Below, one piece after another: positions 8,901 through 16,245 of a DNA stretch of 64,000 bases (position 1 is the first letter of the stretch; each line of letters begins with the position of its first letter). Below the pieces are notes generated by a model. That model had not been told where the DNA came from. It made no database searches and worked only from the letters and a program-made list of their open reading frames with translations. The translations under genes were made by a program, and so were the position numbers. The stretch comes from Aquiluna sp. (lineage in GTDB: Bacteria; Actinomycetota; Actinomycetes; Actinomycetales; Microbacteriaceae), in the NCBI GenBank assembly GCA_029241985.1, contig JAQWUU010000029.1, forward strand, positions 1 through 64,000. The letters are read 5' to 3'.

Positions 8901-9378
8901 GTTTGAGCGAGTTCAGGCCGCCTATGGGGAGATTGATAACGTCGAGACCCTTGACTATCTCTATGGCTTAGAGCAGGACCACGAGCGAGTGGTGGAGCTC
9001 CGAAAGGGCCTACAGCTATTTGTGGGTCTCGAGGCTATCGGTGAAGCCGATGCCAAGGGGTTTAGAACTGTAATGGCGAAGCTCAATGGTCAACTTAGGC
9101 CGGTTCTAGTAAAAGACCACAGCATTGCCGTGACGGTTTCCTCGGCGGAAAAGGCAGACCTATCAAACCCTGGCCACACCGCATCCCCATTTACAGGGGT
9201 AGTCACTCCAAAAGTTCAAGTGGGTGATAGCGTTCAGGCTGGGGATCCGATAGCGACGATTGAAGCCATGAAGATGGAAGCCAATATCACCGCTCCAATC
9301 TCAGGCAAAATTTCCAGGCTGGGAGTCACCGGCCCTACCCCGGTTGAGGGCGGGGACCTAATTGCAGTTATTGAATAG
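5977..9378 (+). CDS. pyc: Pyruvate carboxylase
   Basis: A 1133-residue biotin enzyme that makes oxaloacetate from pyruvate, bicarbonate and ATP to refill the TCA cycle. Domains in order: biotin carboxylase (about residues 1-455, starting KILVANRGEIA, with ATP-grasp residues and EMNPRIQVEHTVTEE); the carboxyltransferase barrel (about 525-800, with the TFRDAHQSLLATR metal-site motif and the HTHDT motif); the PYC/OADA conserved region; and a C-terminal biotinyl domain with biotin-accepting Lys1099 in EAMKM. The length matches single-chain pyruvate carboxylases (about 1150). The ATG at 5977 has a GTGAGG ribosome-binding site and is preferred over the TTG one codon earlier. Confidence 0.97.
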   Translation: MFKKILVANRGEIAVRAFRAAFEIGARTVAVFPYEDRNSVHRLKADEAYEINAEGSPVRAYLSVSEMIRVAKECGADAIYPGYGFLSENPDLAREAVKAGIAFVGPAPEILELAGDKVNAKAAAIRAGVPVLASTESSDDPGVLIPQAQEIGFPIFVKAVAGGGGRGMRKVDQEADLPEALNQAMSEAESAFGDARVFLEQAVIRPRHIEVQILADNHGNIVHLHERDCSIQRRNQKVIEIAPAPLLDDELRQQLFVDAVAFAKEIGYQNAGTVEFLIETSGPNTGKHVFIEMNPRIQVEHTVTEEVTDVDLVQSQLRIAAGATLEEIGLRQENIKPHGFAIQCRITTEDPAAGFRPDTGRITTYRSPGGAGIRLDGGTVTTGAEVSPHFDSLLVKLITKGRDFHSAVERGKRALAEFRIRGVATNINFLQAVLDDETFASGELSTHFIDERPELLRARVSQDRGTKVLQWLAEVTVNKPYGERDGKLDPQLKLPEIDLEAPAPSGSRQRLQELGPTGFASWMREQTALLVTDTTFRDAHQSLLATRVRGRDLVTAAPYVARMTPELLSVEAWGGATYDVALRFLGEDPWTRLAKLREEMPNVCIQMLLRGRNTVGYTPYPVEVTEAFIKEAAETGVDIFRIFDALNDVEQMTPAIEAVRTHTSAIAEVGICFTGNFLDPKEDLYTLDYYLDLAQQMVDAGAHVLAIKDMAGLLRPRAARELVTALRDRFDLPVHLHTHDTAGGQLATLLAAAEAGVDAVDVASAPMAGTTSQPSFSSLVASLLNTERDTGISLEAVTNLEPYWESVRKVYSPFESGLLGPTGRVYTHEIPGGQLSNLRQQAIALGLADRFELVEDMYAAANKILGRPPKVTPSSKVVGDLALHLVAVDADPAEFEENPQNYDIPDSVVGFMAGELGDLPGGWPEPFRTKVLKGKTPKIEVKPLSAEELAALGSQDHSLIRATLNMLLFPAPTKEFERVQAAYGEIDNVETLDYLYGLEQDHERVVELRKGLQLFVGLEAIGEADAKGFRTVMAKLNGQLRPVLVKDHSIAVTVSSAEKADLSNPGHTASPFTGVVTPKVQVGDSVQAGDPIATIEAMKMEANITAPISGKISRLGVTGPTPVEGGDLIAVIE

Positions 9379-9387
9379 GAGCAAGTC

Positions 9388-10476
9388 TTGGTAAATGGAC
9401 CTAAAGATGACTTTTCTTCAGGGGAAGGTGCTGATTTTAGCGATCTCGAGCTAGATCCTGAGACCGGCCGCATAGTTGAAGTTTTGGCCGATGCCGTATC
9501 AATCCCAATTGAGATTCCTGTAGAAGCTGGTATTTTTGAGGAGCCAGAGCCCGCAAGCTTGCTGACTGCGGACCGGTTGCTTCAAGACAAGGCAAAACCC
9601 AATTTCATCCCAGAAACCTTCTGGCGGAAATTCTGGTACCGGTTTACTTTTGGCCGCATAAACCTCGGTGATAACTCCAAGGTAAGAGCCCGCAGGGCTC
9701 TTGACCAGAGGATCAATGCAAACCTTGCGGGCGAAACTAAGTTCGTGCCGGTGCTAACTCGCAAGGGTGGCGTTGGAAAGACCACGATAACGGCCCTAAT
9801 CGGAATGGCCATGGCCATCGTTCGGGAAGACCGAGTGCTTGCGATTGACGCTAACCCAGACCGAGGAACCCTCGCCGAGAGGGTGAAGCGCTCCACAGAT
9901 CGAACTGTGCGCGATGTGGTGAATCGTGCCGGATCTATAACAAGCTTCAACTCGTTTAGTGACTACGTCTCTCGAGACAAGTCCAGGCTCGATGTTCTAG
10001 CTTCAGATACCGATCCGCTTATTTCAGAGGCTTTCAACGAGGGAGACTACAACGTTGTCGCCGACATTGCGGCGCGTTACTACAGTGTTTGCTTGACAGA
10101 CTGCGGAACCGGCATTGTGCACAGCGTAATGCGGGCGATTCTTCAGCGGGCGGATGGACTTGTTATTGTTTCCGGCGGCTCAATTGATGAGGCCAAGCTC
10201 GCGTCAGAGACTTTGACTTGGCTGGAAGCCAATGGCTACGTGAACTTGGTCAAAAAAAGCGTCGTGGCACTGAATACTGCCACTTTTGGGACAGAGCTTG
10301 TCAAGCTAGACGAGATTGAAGAGCACTTCAAGTCTCGCGTGCGCGCCGTGGTGAGGGTCCCTTATGACCCGCAGTTGGCAGCGGGTGCCGTGGTCGACTT
10401 CGACCAGCTTCACCCAGCCACGCGTCAAGCAGCTAGAGATCTAGCCGCTTTGGTAGCGGACGGTCTTGTTATTTGA
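9388..10476 (+). CDS. MinD/ParA-like ATPase with a long acidic N-terminal extension
   Basis: A 362-residue protein. The first 100 or so residues are acidic and probably flexible, then a short basic and aromatic patch (FWRKFWYRFTFGR, residues 78-90) leads into a P-loop ATPase domain with KGGVGKTT at 126-133, AIDANPD and LTDCGTG motifs. A similar extension-plus-ATPase layout occurs in actinobacterial MinD-like proteins, including some linked to type VII secretion, but no secretion gene is nearby and the role is unknown. The TTG start has an AGGAG 6 nt upstream. The gene follows pyc by 9 bp and overlaps def by 4 bp (TTGA), so the three are probably co-transcribed. Confidence 0.82.
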   Translation: MVNGPKDDFSSGEGADFSDLELDPETGRIVEVLADAVSIPIEIPVEAGIFEEPEPASLLTADRLLQDKAKPNFIPETFWRKFWYRFTFGRINLGDNSKVRARRALDQRINANLAGETKFVPVLTRKGGVGKTTITALIGMAMAIVREDRVLAIDANPDRGTLAERVKRSTDRTVRDVVNRAGSITSFNSFSDYVSRDKSRLDVLASDTDPLISEAFNEGDYNVVADIAARYYSVCLTDCGTGIVHSVMRAILQRADGLVIVSGGSIDEAKLASETLTWLEANGYVNLVKKSVVALNTATFGTELVKLDEIEEHFKSRVRAVVRVPYDPQLAAGAVVDFDQLHPATRQAARDLAALVADGLVI

Positions 10477-10967
10477 GCATCAGAGAAATCCGACTCTTTG
10501 GAGATCCGGTTCTCAAGTTTGAAACCGCTCAGATTACGGATTTAGCCAAAGCATCAGGGCTAATTCAAGACTTGCTTGACACGACATCACTTTCCGGCAG
10601 GGCGGGAGTTGCGGCAACTCAAATTGGTGTTGGCCTAAGCGCTTTTGCATACAACGTCGACGGAAATATCGGCTATCTCATAAACCCTAAGATCACCAAG
10701 CTTGAGGGCCAAGAGGAGCTCCTAGAAGAAGGCTGCCTGTCGGTACCCGGTCTTTGGCAGCAGGTGCCGCGTTATGAAAGAGCAACGGCAACAGGGTTCC
10801 AGCTTGATGGCTCCGAAATTGAAATCACCGGTGAGGGCCTCATGGCGCAGGTGCTGCAACACGAGGTAGACCACCTAGAGGGATTGCTTTACCTAGATCG
10901 CCTGCTACCCGAAGAGCGAAAGCTAGCGTTCAAATCCCTTCGAGAGCAGCCCTGGTTTATGCGTTAA
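10473..10967 (+). CDS. def: Peptide deformylase
   Basis: A 164-residue metalloenzyme that removes the formyl group from the first methionine of new proteins. Motif 2 (EEGCLSVPG, metal-binding Cys) and motif 3 (QHEVDHLEG, the HExxH pair) are intact, so the enzyme should be active. Motif 1 departs from the usual G-phi-G-phi-A-A-P-Q: it reads RAGVAATQ, with the first Gly replaced by Arg and the Pro by Thr. The TTG start overlaps the stop of the upstream ATPase gene. The 3' end overlaps the convergent acyl-CoA ligase gene by 11 bp. Confidence 0.93.
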   Translation: MSIREIRLFGDPVLKFETAQITDLAKASGLIQDLLDTTSLSGRAGVAATQIGVGLSAFAYNVDGNIGYLINPKITKLEGQEELLEEGCLSVPGLWQQVPRYERATATGFQLDGSEIEITGEGLMAQVLQHEVDHLEGLLYLDRLLPEERKLAFKSLREQPWFMR

Positions 10968-12756
10968 CGTAGATTCTTCCGAGCTGAAGGTCGAAGTCCT
11001 CCATCACCTTCGAGCGCTTAATTTTCAGCGATGGCGTTAGGTGACCTGAGGCTTCAGTCAGTTCAATATCTACGATTTCGAAAGCCCTTATCTGCTCTGC
11101 CTGCGAGAAAAGCTTGTTCACTTCGTCAACCGCTTGCTGCATTTCAGCAATGATTACCGGGTGCTTAGTGGCTTCTGCGAGAGTGAGTCCTTCTTCGATA
11201 CCGTTATTCTTTGCCCAAACCGGAACCATCTCTGGATCCAGTGAAATAAGGGCTCCAATAAACGGTTTAGCGTCACCAACCACCACCACCTGCCCAATTA
11301 GCGGGTGAGCCCTGAGTGGGTCTTCAATTGGTGCCGGTGCAACATTTTTACCAGCTGCGGTCACAAGGATCTCCTTTTTACGACCGGTAATAGTCAAGAA
11401 GCCGTCCTCATCAAGTTCGCCCAGGTCGCCGGTTCTAAACCAGTCCTCGTCGAATGCTTCACGGGTGGCTGCTTCATTGCGCCAATACCCGCGCATGCAG
11501 TTAATACCCCGAAGCCAGATTTCACCGTCTTCGGCAATTTTGATTCCAGTGCCGGGCAGTGCCCGACCTACCTTGCCGATTTTCTGCCAGGAGACCCGCC
11601 CGATAACAGCTGCGGCAGCCGTCTCGGTGAGGCCATAACCTTCGAGCACTACAAGCCCAATTCCACGGTAGAAGTGGCCGAGTCTCGCCCCAAGCGGCGC
11701 TCCGCCGCTGATTGCGTATTTGACTTTGCCTCCCATTGCCGCGCGAAGCTTTCCAAAGACTAGGCGATCGAAAATTTTGTGCTTTGCCTTGAGGGCAAAG
11801 GAAGGTCCAGTCTTGGAGTCCATTGCCTTCGAGTATTCGATGGCAACCTCAGCAGCTGCGCGGAAGATCTTTCCTTTACCGCCGGTCTCAGCCCTTAGCT
11901 CAGCACCGTTGTAAACCTTTTCGAAAACCCTCGGGACTGCAAGCAGGAATGTTGGCTGGTAGACAGGAAGATACTTCGCTACCTGCTTGGAGTCTCCAAG
12001 GTGACCTACTCGGATTCCTGAATGGATGCAAAGCACTGAAACATACCTTGCGAAGATGTGGGCCAGTGGCAGGAACAACAGCGAAGACTGCCTGTCGTTG
12101 GCAAGTTCGGGGATCTCCGCGGCAGCATTCTTGGCGTGGTCAACAAAGCTCTTGTGGGTCAGCGCACAACCCTTTGGGTTACCGGTTGTACCTGAGGTGT
12201 AGACGATTGTTGCAAGGTCACTTAGCTCGGCATTGGTGCGCGCGGTTTCCAGCTGGTCGTCACCAATTTTTTCTCCGGCAACGTGGAGGTCTGAGAAGTC
12301 TTTGGAATCAATTGTCCAAGCCTGCCTGACATTCTTGAGGTTAGCTTTGATTGAATTGAATCTATCTAGATGCTCCTGGTCCTCGATAAACAGAGCGACA
12401 GCATCAGAATCTGAGAGGATCCATTCCATCTGACTTGCCGACGAGGTTTCATAGATTGGGACACTGACTGCACCGGCGAACCAGATCGCGAAGTCGATCA
12501 TCGTCCACTCGTAACGAGTTCTTGACATAATGCAGATGGCATCGCCCGGTTTGATGCCAGCACTTATGAGGCCCTTGGCTAATGACTTGACCTCGTTTAG
12601 GAAATCCACCGCTTTGACGTTGCGCCACGTCTCGTCGGGGTTCTGTCGACTAAAAATTGCATGGTCGGGGCTGATTGCGACTCGCTCAAGCAAAAGGTCA
12701 CTTGTGTTGAGCTTGGGGTCAGAGTTGAATTTGATGGGCACATCGTAGAACGTCAT
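10957..12756 (-). CDS. Long-chain acyl-CoA synthetase (AMP-forming)
   Basis: A 599-residue adenylate-forming ligase that activates fatty acids as acyl-AMP and then acyl-CoA. The P-loop YTSGTTGNPKG lies near residues 187-197, the motif GYGLTETAAA is in the centre, and the hinge sequence WFRTGDLGELDEDGFLTITGRKKEI precedes the C-terminal lid domain. Length and motif order match actinobacterial FadD15-type enzymes. It is cytoplasmic or peripheral on the membrane. A GGGAGA ribosome-binding site lies just before the ATG. The gene is divergent from the glucokinase gene across 126 bp and convergent with def, sharing 11 bp. Confidence 0.93.
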   Translation of the reverse strand: MTFYDVPIKFNSDPKLNTSDLLLERVAISPDHAIFSRQNPDETWRNVKAVDFLNEVKSLAKGLISAGIKPGDAICIMSRTRYEWTMIDFAIWFAGAVSVPIYETSSASQMEWILSDSDAVALFIEDQEHLDRFNSIKANLKNVRQAWTIDSKDFSDLHVAGEKIGDDQLETARTNAELSDLATIVYTSGTTGNPKGCALTHKSFVDHAKNAAAEIPELANDRQSSLLFLPLAHIFARYVSVLCIHSGIRVGHLGDSKQVAKYLPVYQPTFLLAVPRVFEKVYNGAELRAETGGKGKIFRAAAEVAIEYSKAMDSKTGPSFALKAKHKIFDRLVFGKLRAAMGGKVKYAISGGAPLGARLGHFYRGIGLVVLEGYGLTETAAAAVIGRVSWQKIGKVGRALPGTGIKIAEDGEIWLRGINCMRGYWRNEAATREAFDEDWFRTGDLGELDEDGFLTITGRKKEILVTAAGKNVAPAPIEDPLRAHPLIGQVVVVGDAKPFIGALISLDPEMVPVWAKNNGIEEGLTLAEATKHPVIIAEMQQAVDEVNKLFSQAEQIRAFEIVDIELTEASGHLTPSLKIKRSKVMEDFDLQLGRIYVNA

Positions 12757-12882
12757 TGGTCTCCCTATATCGAGTTATGAACACTGTATTACCTATGTGT
12801 GGCGTCGTTTGCTCTCTGTTCAAAAAAGTAGTTTCTCTGGGGCACCCTTTAGGTCTAAAATTTAGTCTTTGAGCGTGCAGGG

Positions 12883-13842
12883 ATGGAAAAAGTGCTTAGT
12901 ATCGGAATAGACATTGGTGGCACCAAAATTTTGGGTGCCCTAGTTGACGAAAAGGGCAATGTCCTTGAGCAAATCAGAGTTCCGTCACCTGCTAAAAATA
13001 CTGATTTGATGATTTCAGAAGTGGCGAGTCTTGCCCTAGATCTCAAGGCTAAAGCGGATTCGAAAGTGGCCGGCATTGGCGTGGCCGCGGCCGGCTTCAT
13101 CGACGCTGATCAGTCAACTGTTCTTTACGCTCCGAATCTCTCCTGGCGCAATGAGCCATTGCGCGAGCGTCTTGTTGAGGCAATCAATCACCCCGTCATT
13201 GTTGAGAATGATGCAAACGCCGCGGGGTGGGCGGAATATCGGTTTGGCGCAGGCCAGGGTGCTAAAGACATGGTCATGCTGACCCTCGGCACAGGCGTTG
13301 GTGGAGCGGTCGTGCTGGACGGCGCCATTCGACGCGGTGGATTTGGAATTGCGGGGGAGCTTGGTCACATCCGAGTTGTTCGTGATGGGCTTCAGTGCGG
13401 CTGCGGCAGGCGCGGCTGTGTCGAGCAGTATGCATCTGGGACAGCTTTGCTCTTAGCCGCTAGAAAACTCGCAGGCAGTGGCCATGAGTCGGGTGCGTTC
13501 TTGGCGGGCCTGCAGCATAACGGTGGTGAGCTAACTGGGAAGGATGTCCAGACGGCACTTGAGGCAAGGGACCCAGGAACACTGGAGCTATTGGCCGATG
13601 TCGGGCAATATCTCGGTGAGGCAATGGGCACGATCACCGCCACTTTCGATCCAGAGGTCTTCGTAATTGGGGGTGGATTATCTGAGGCAGGGGATTTGCT
13701 ATTAGAGCCAATACGGCAAAGTTTCCTCGCGGAGCTTCCAGCCAGGGGATTTCGCCCTGAAGCCAAAATTTTTGCTGCAACCTTTTCAAACCAAGCCGGT
13801 GTAATCGGTGCTGCCGATTTAGCCCGCGAATCTCTTCGGTAA
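12883..13842 (+). CDS. ROK-family glucokinase
   Basis: A 319-residue sugar kinase. The phosphate-binding DIGGTK motif is at residues 10-15, ENDANAA and GTGVGGAVV follow, and the ROK zinc motif C-x-C-G-x2-G-C-x-E is at about residues 172-181 with the preceding GELGH histidine. This combination is typical of actinobacterial glucokinases that phosphorylate glucose with ATP. TAGTCT at 12863-12868 is a likely -10 and would give a leader of only about 8 nt before the ATG. The gene heads a run with the acyltransferase, DAHP synthase and Rv2175c-like genes. Confidence 0.9.
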   Translation: MEKVLSIGIDIGGTKILGALVDEKGNVLEQIRVPSPAKNTDLMISEVASLALDLKAKADSKVAGIGVAAAGFIDADQSTVLYAPNLSWRNEPLRERLVEAINHPVIVENDANAAGWAEYRFGAGQGAKDMVMLTLGTGVGGAVVLDGAIRRGGFGIAGELGHIRVVRDGLQCGCGRRGCVEQYASGTALLLAARKLAGSGHESGAFLAGLQHNGGELTGKDVQTALEARDPGTLELLADVGQYLGEAMGTITATFDPEVFVIGGGLSEAGDLLLEPIRQSFLAELPARGFRPEAKIFAATFSNQAGVIGAADLARESLR

Positions 13843-13868
13843 GCTCTTGGATAACGACTGGAGACTTC

Positions 13869-14555
13869 ATGGCTTACTTCTTGATTAAGAACTTTGTTCT
13901 GGGCCCAATCCTCAAGATTTTGTTTCGGCCCTGGGTAAGAGGTGCCGAGAATGTTCCAAAACAGGGTGGCGCAATACTTGCGTCAAATCACCTTTCTTTT
14001 GTTGACTCAATTTTTCTTCCACTGAAAGTGCGTCGTCCGGTGACTTTTTTGGCAAAGAGTGACTATTTCACCGGGAAGGGCGTCAAGGGCGCGCTGATTC
14101 GGTGGTTCTTCAAGTCAACTGGGCAGCTTCCAATCGACCGCTCCGGGGGCAAAGCCTCAGAGGATTCCCTGAATACCGGATTAGGTGTTTTGGAACGCGG
14201 ATTACTCCTTGGAATCTATCCCGAGGGGACAAGGTCACCGACTTCAAAGCTTTACCGAGGCAGGACCGGAATTGCCAGGATGGCCCTCGAGGCCGGTGTT
14301 CCAGTGGTCCCAGTGGCGATGATAGATACTGAAAAAGTTCAACCCCTGGGTTCTAAGTATCCGAAAATTCATCGCGTGGGTGTTGTAATCGGTGAGCCGT
14401 TAGACTTTTCTAGGTTCGCCGGCATGGAAGGCGACCGCGCGGTGCTGAGGTCTGTGACCGATCAGATCGTTTACAGCATCTATCGCTTGTCAAACCAAAG
14501 CTACGAAGATGTATACGCTTCGTCGGTTAGAAACAGACTTGCGAGACAGGAATAG
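13869..14555 (+). CDS. 1-acyl-sn-glycerol-3-phosphate acyltransferase
   Basis: A 228-residue PlsC-family acyltransferase that places the second acyl chain in phospholipid synthesis. The catalytic NH-x4-D motif (NHLSFVD) is near residues 43-49, and the acceptor-binding YPEGTRSP lies about 75 residues later. A hydrophobic N-terminal helix probably holds it at the inner face of the membrane. A GGAG ribosome-binding site precedes the ATG. It lies 26 bp after glucokinase and 6 bp before the DAHP synthase gene. Other PlsC-fold acyltransferases cannot be excluded. Confidence 0.9.
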   Translation: MAYFLIKNFVLGPILKILFRPWVRGAENVPKQGGAILASNHLSFVDSIFLPLKVRRPVTFLAKSDYFTGKGVKGALIRWFFKSTGQLPIDRSGGKASEDSLNTGLGVLERGLLLGIYPEGTRSPTSKLYRGRTGIARMALEAGVPVVPVAMIDTEKVQPLGSKYPKIHRVGVVIGEPLDFSRFAGMEGDRAVLRSVTDQIVYSIYRLSNQSYEDVYASSVRNRLARQE

Positions 14556-14561
14556 GAAACA

Positions 14562-15902
14562 GTGGACCAGTTCGGACTAGACAACTACCTCAAGCTTGAG
14601 GCCAAGCAACAACCCACATGGGACAGCGATGTTCTCTTAGGGGAAGTCAAACAGGACTTGGCTACTCAGCCTCCGCTAGTTTTCGCCGGTGAGGTTGACA
14701 CCCTGCGTAATCGCATTGCCGCAGCCAGCCGTGGTGAAGGATTTGTTCTGCAGGGCGGTGACTGTGCGGAAACTTTCGCAGACGCAACTGCTGATCGCAT
14801 CAGAAATCGGATTAAGACTGTTTTGCAGATGGCAGTCGTGCTGATGTATGGATCGTCATTACCCGTCGTGAAAATGGGGCGAATGGCTGGCCAGTTTGCT
14901 AAGCCAAGGTCATCGGACACCGAGACCAGGGGAGAGGTTACCCTTCCTGCCTACCGAGGCGATGCCGTGAATGGTTACGAGTTCACTCCAGAGTCGAGAG
15001 TCAATGACCCTTACCGATTGATGCAGGCGTACAACACCTCAGCTAGCACGCTCAACCTGATTCGAGCATTTACCACTGGAGGTTTTGCCGACCTTCGAGA
15101 GGTGCACCTCTGGAATAAGGGGTTCACTGACAACCCTGCAAATAAGCGTTACGAAAGCATTGCTCAGGATATTGATCGTGCGATGCGGTTTATGGATGCC
15201 TGTGGCATCGACGCCAACGAATTGAAATCGACTGAGTTTTTTGTCTCTCATGAAGGTTTGTTGTTTGACTATGAACGACCTCTAACGAGACTCGACTCTC
15301 GATCTGGCGAACCATATGCCACGAGCGGACATTTCATCTGGATTGGTGAGAGAACTAGACAGCTCGATGGCGCTCACGTTGACTACTTCTCGAGAGTTAG
15401 AAACCCACTCGGCGTGAAACTTGGGCCGACAACCTCAAAGCAGGATGTCTTAGACCTAATTGACAAGCTTGATCCAAACCGGGAACCCGGCAGGCTAACT
15501 TTCATTTCCCGCATGGGGGCTGGAAAAATTCGTGATGAATTGCCAAGGCTCATTGAGGCGGCACAGGAGTCTGGAGCCACTCCGCTGTGGATAACTGACC
15601 CCATGCACGGAAACGGCATGACAACTGCCAACGGCTACAAGTCAAGGCGCTTTGACGATGTCATGGATGAGGTTATGGGCTTCTTTGAGGTTCACCGTTC
15701 AATGGGCACTCACCCGGGCGGTCTACACGTGGAGTTAACAGGCGACGATGTGGCAGAGTGCCTTGGGGGATCAGAGCAGATCGATGAAGAAACTCTGGCT
15801 GAGCGCTATGAATCAGTCTGTGACCCAAGGTTGAACCACATGCAGTCGCTGGAACTTGCTTTCTTGGTTGCCGAACAGCTTGTAGAAACCAGCAGGAAAT
15901 AG
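14562..15902 (+). CDS. aroG: 3-deoxy-7-phosphoheptulonate synthase, class II
   Basis: A 446-residue enzyme that condenses phosphoenolpyruvate with erythrose 4-phosphate, the first step of aromatic amino acid synthesis. It is the plant-like class II type. Landmarks include FVLQGGDCAETFAD, the KMGRMAGQFAKPRS active-site stretch, FISRMGAGK, and WITDPMHGNG followed by HPGGLHVELTG. Length is close to the roughly 460-residue norm. The GTG at 14562 follows GGAAACA; the protein begins MDQFGLDNYLK. It is followed at 1 bp by the Rv2175c-like gene, the order known from actinobacteria. Confidence 0.95.
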   Translation: MDQFGLDNYLKLEAKQQPTWDSDVLLGEVKQDLATQPPLVFAGEVDTLRNRIAAASRGEGFVLQGGDCAETFADATADRIRNRIKTVLQMAVVLMYGSSLPVVKMGRMAGQFAKPRSSDTETRGEVTLPAYRGDAVNGYEFTPESRVNDPYRLMQAYNTSASTLNLIRAFTTGGFADLREVHLWNKGFTDNPANKRYESIAQDIDRAMRFMDACGIDANELKSTEFFVSHEGLLFDYERPLTRLDSRSGEPYATSGHFIWIGERTRQLDGAHVDYFSRVRNPLGVKLGPTTSKQDVLDLIDKLDPNREPGRLTFISRMGAGKIRDELPRLIEAAQESGATPLWITDPMHGNGMTTANGYKSRRFDDVMDEVMGFFEVHRSMGTHPGGLHVELTGDDVAECLGGSEQIDEETLAERYESVCDPRLNHMQSLELAFLVAEQLVETSRK

Positions 15903-15903
15903 C

Positions 15904-16242
15904 GTGATCGAAGAAAAAGTATCAAGCTGGCTGTCAATTGACGAAGTGGCTCAAATGCTCGAGATTTCACCGGGTAAAGTGCGCAGACTCATCGATGAGA
16001 AGTACCTTTTCTCTCATCGCGTAAACAAGCAGCCAATGATTCCGGCCGATATTATTGTGGACGGCGAGCCGCTCAGTAGCATTCACGGAACTCTAGTGCT
16101 GCTTGCAGACCTTGGCATGGGGGATGAAGAGGCTATTGCTTGGCTCTACGAGGTAAATCCAGAATTGGGAACAGAGCCGATGACTTCACTTCTTGCCGGG
16201 CACAAGGCGCCCGTCAGAAGAGCCGCGCAGGGGCTTGGTTAG
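15904..16242 (+). CDS. Rv2175c-like winged-helix DNA-binding protein
   Basis: A 112-residue protein with an N-terminal helix-turn-helix of the excisionase/MerR-like kind (about residues 11-40, SIDEVAQMLEISPGKVRRLIDEK) and a C-terminal Rv2175c domain. In Mycobacterium tuberculosis the homologue binds DNA and is phosphorylated by the kinase PknL encoded next to it. No kinase gene is adjacent here. The GTG start directly follows the aroG stop. The end lies 3 bp from the convergent polyprenyl synthase stop, with no terminator between. Confidence 0.85.
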   Translation: MIEEKVSSWLSIDEVAQMLEISPGKVRRLIDEKYLFSHRVNKQPMIPADIIVDGEPLSSIHGTLVLLADLGMGDEEAIAWLYEVNPELGTEPMTSLLAGHKAPVRRAAQGLG

Positions 16243-16245
16243 TTC

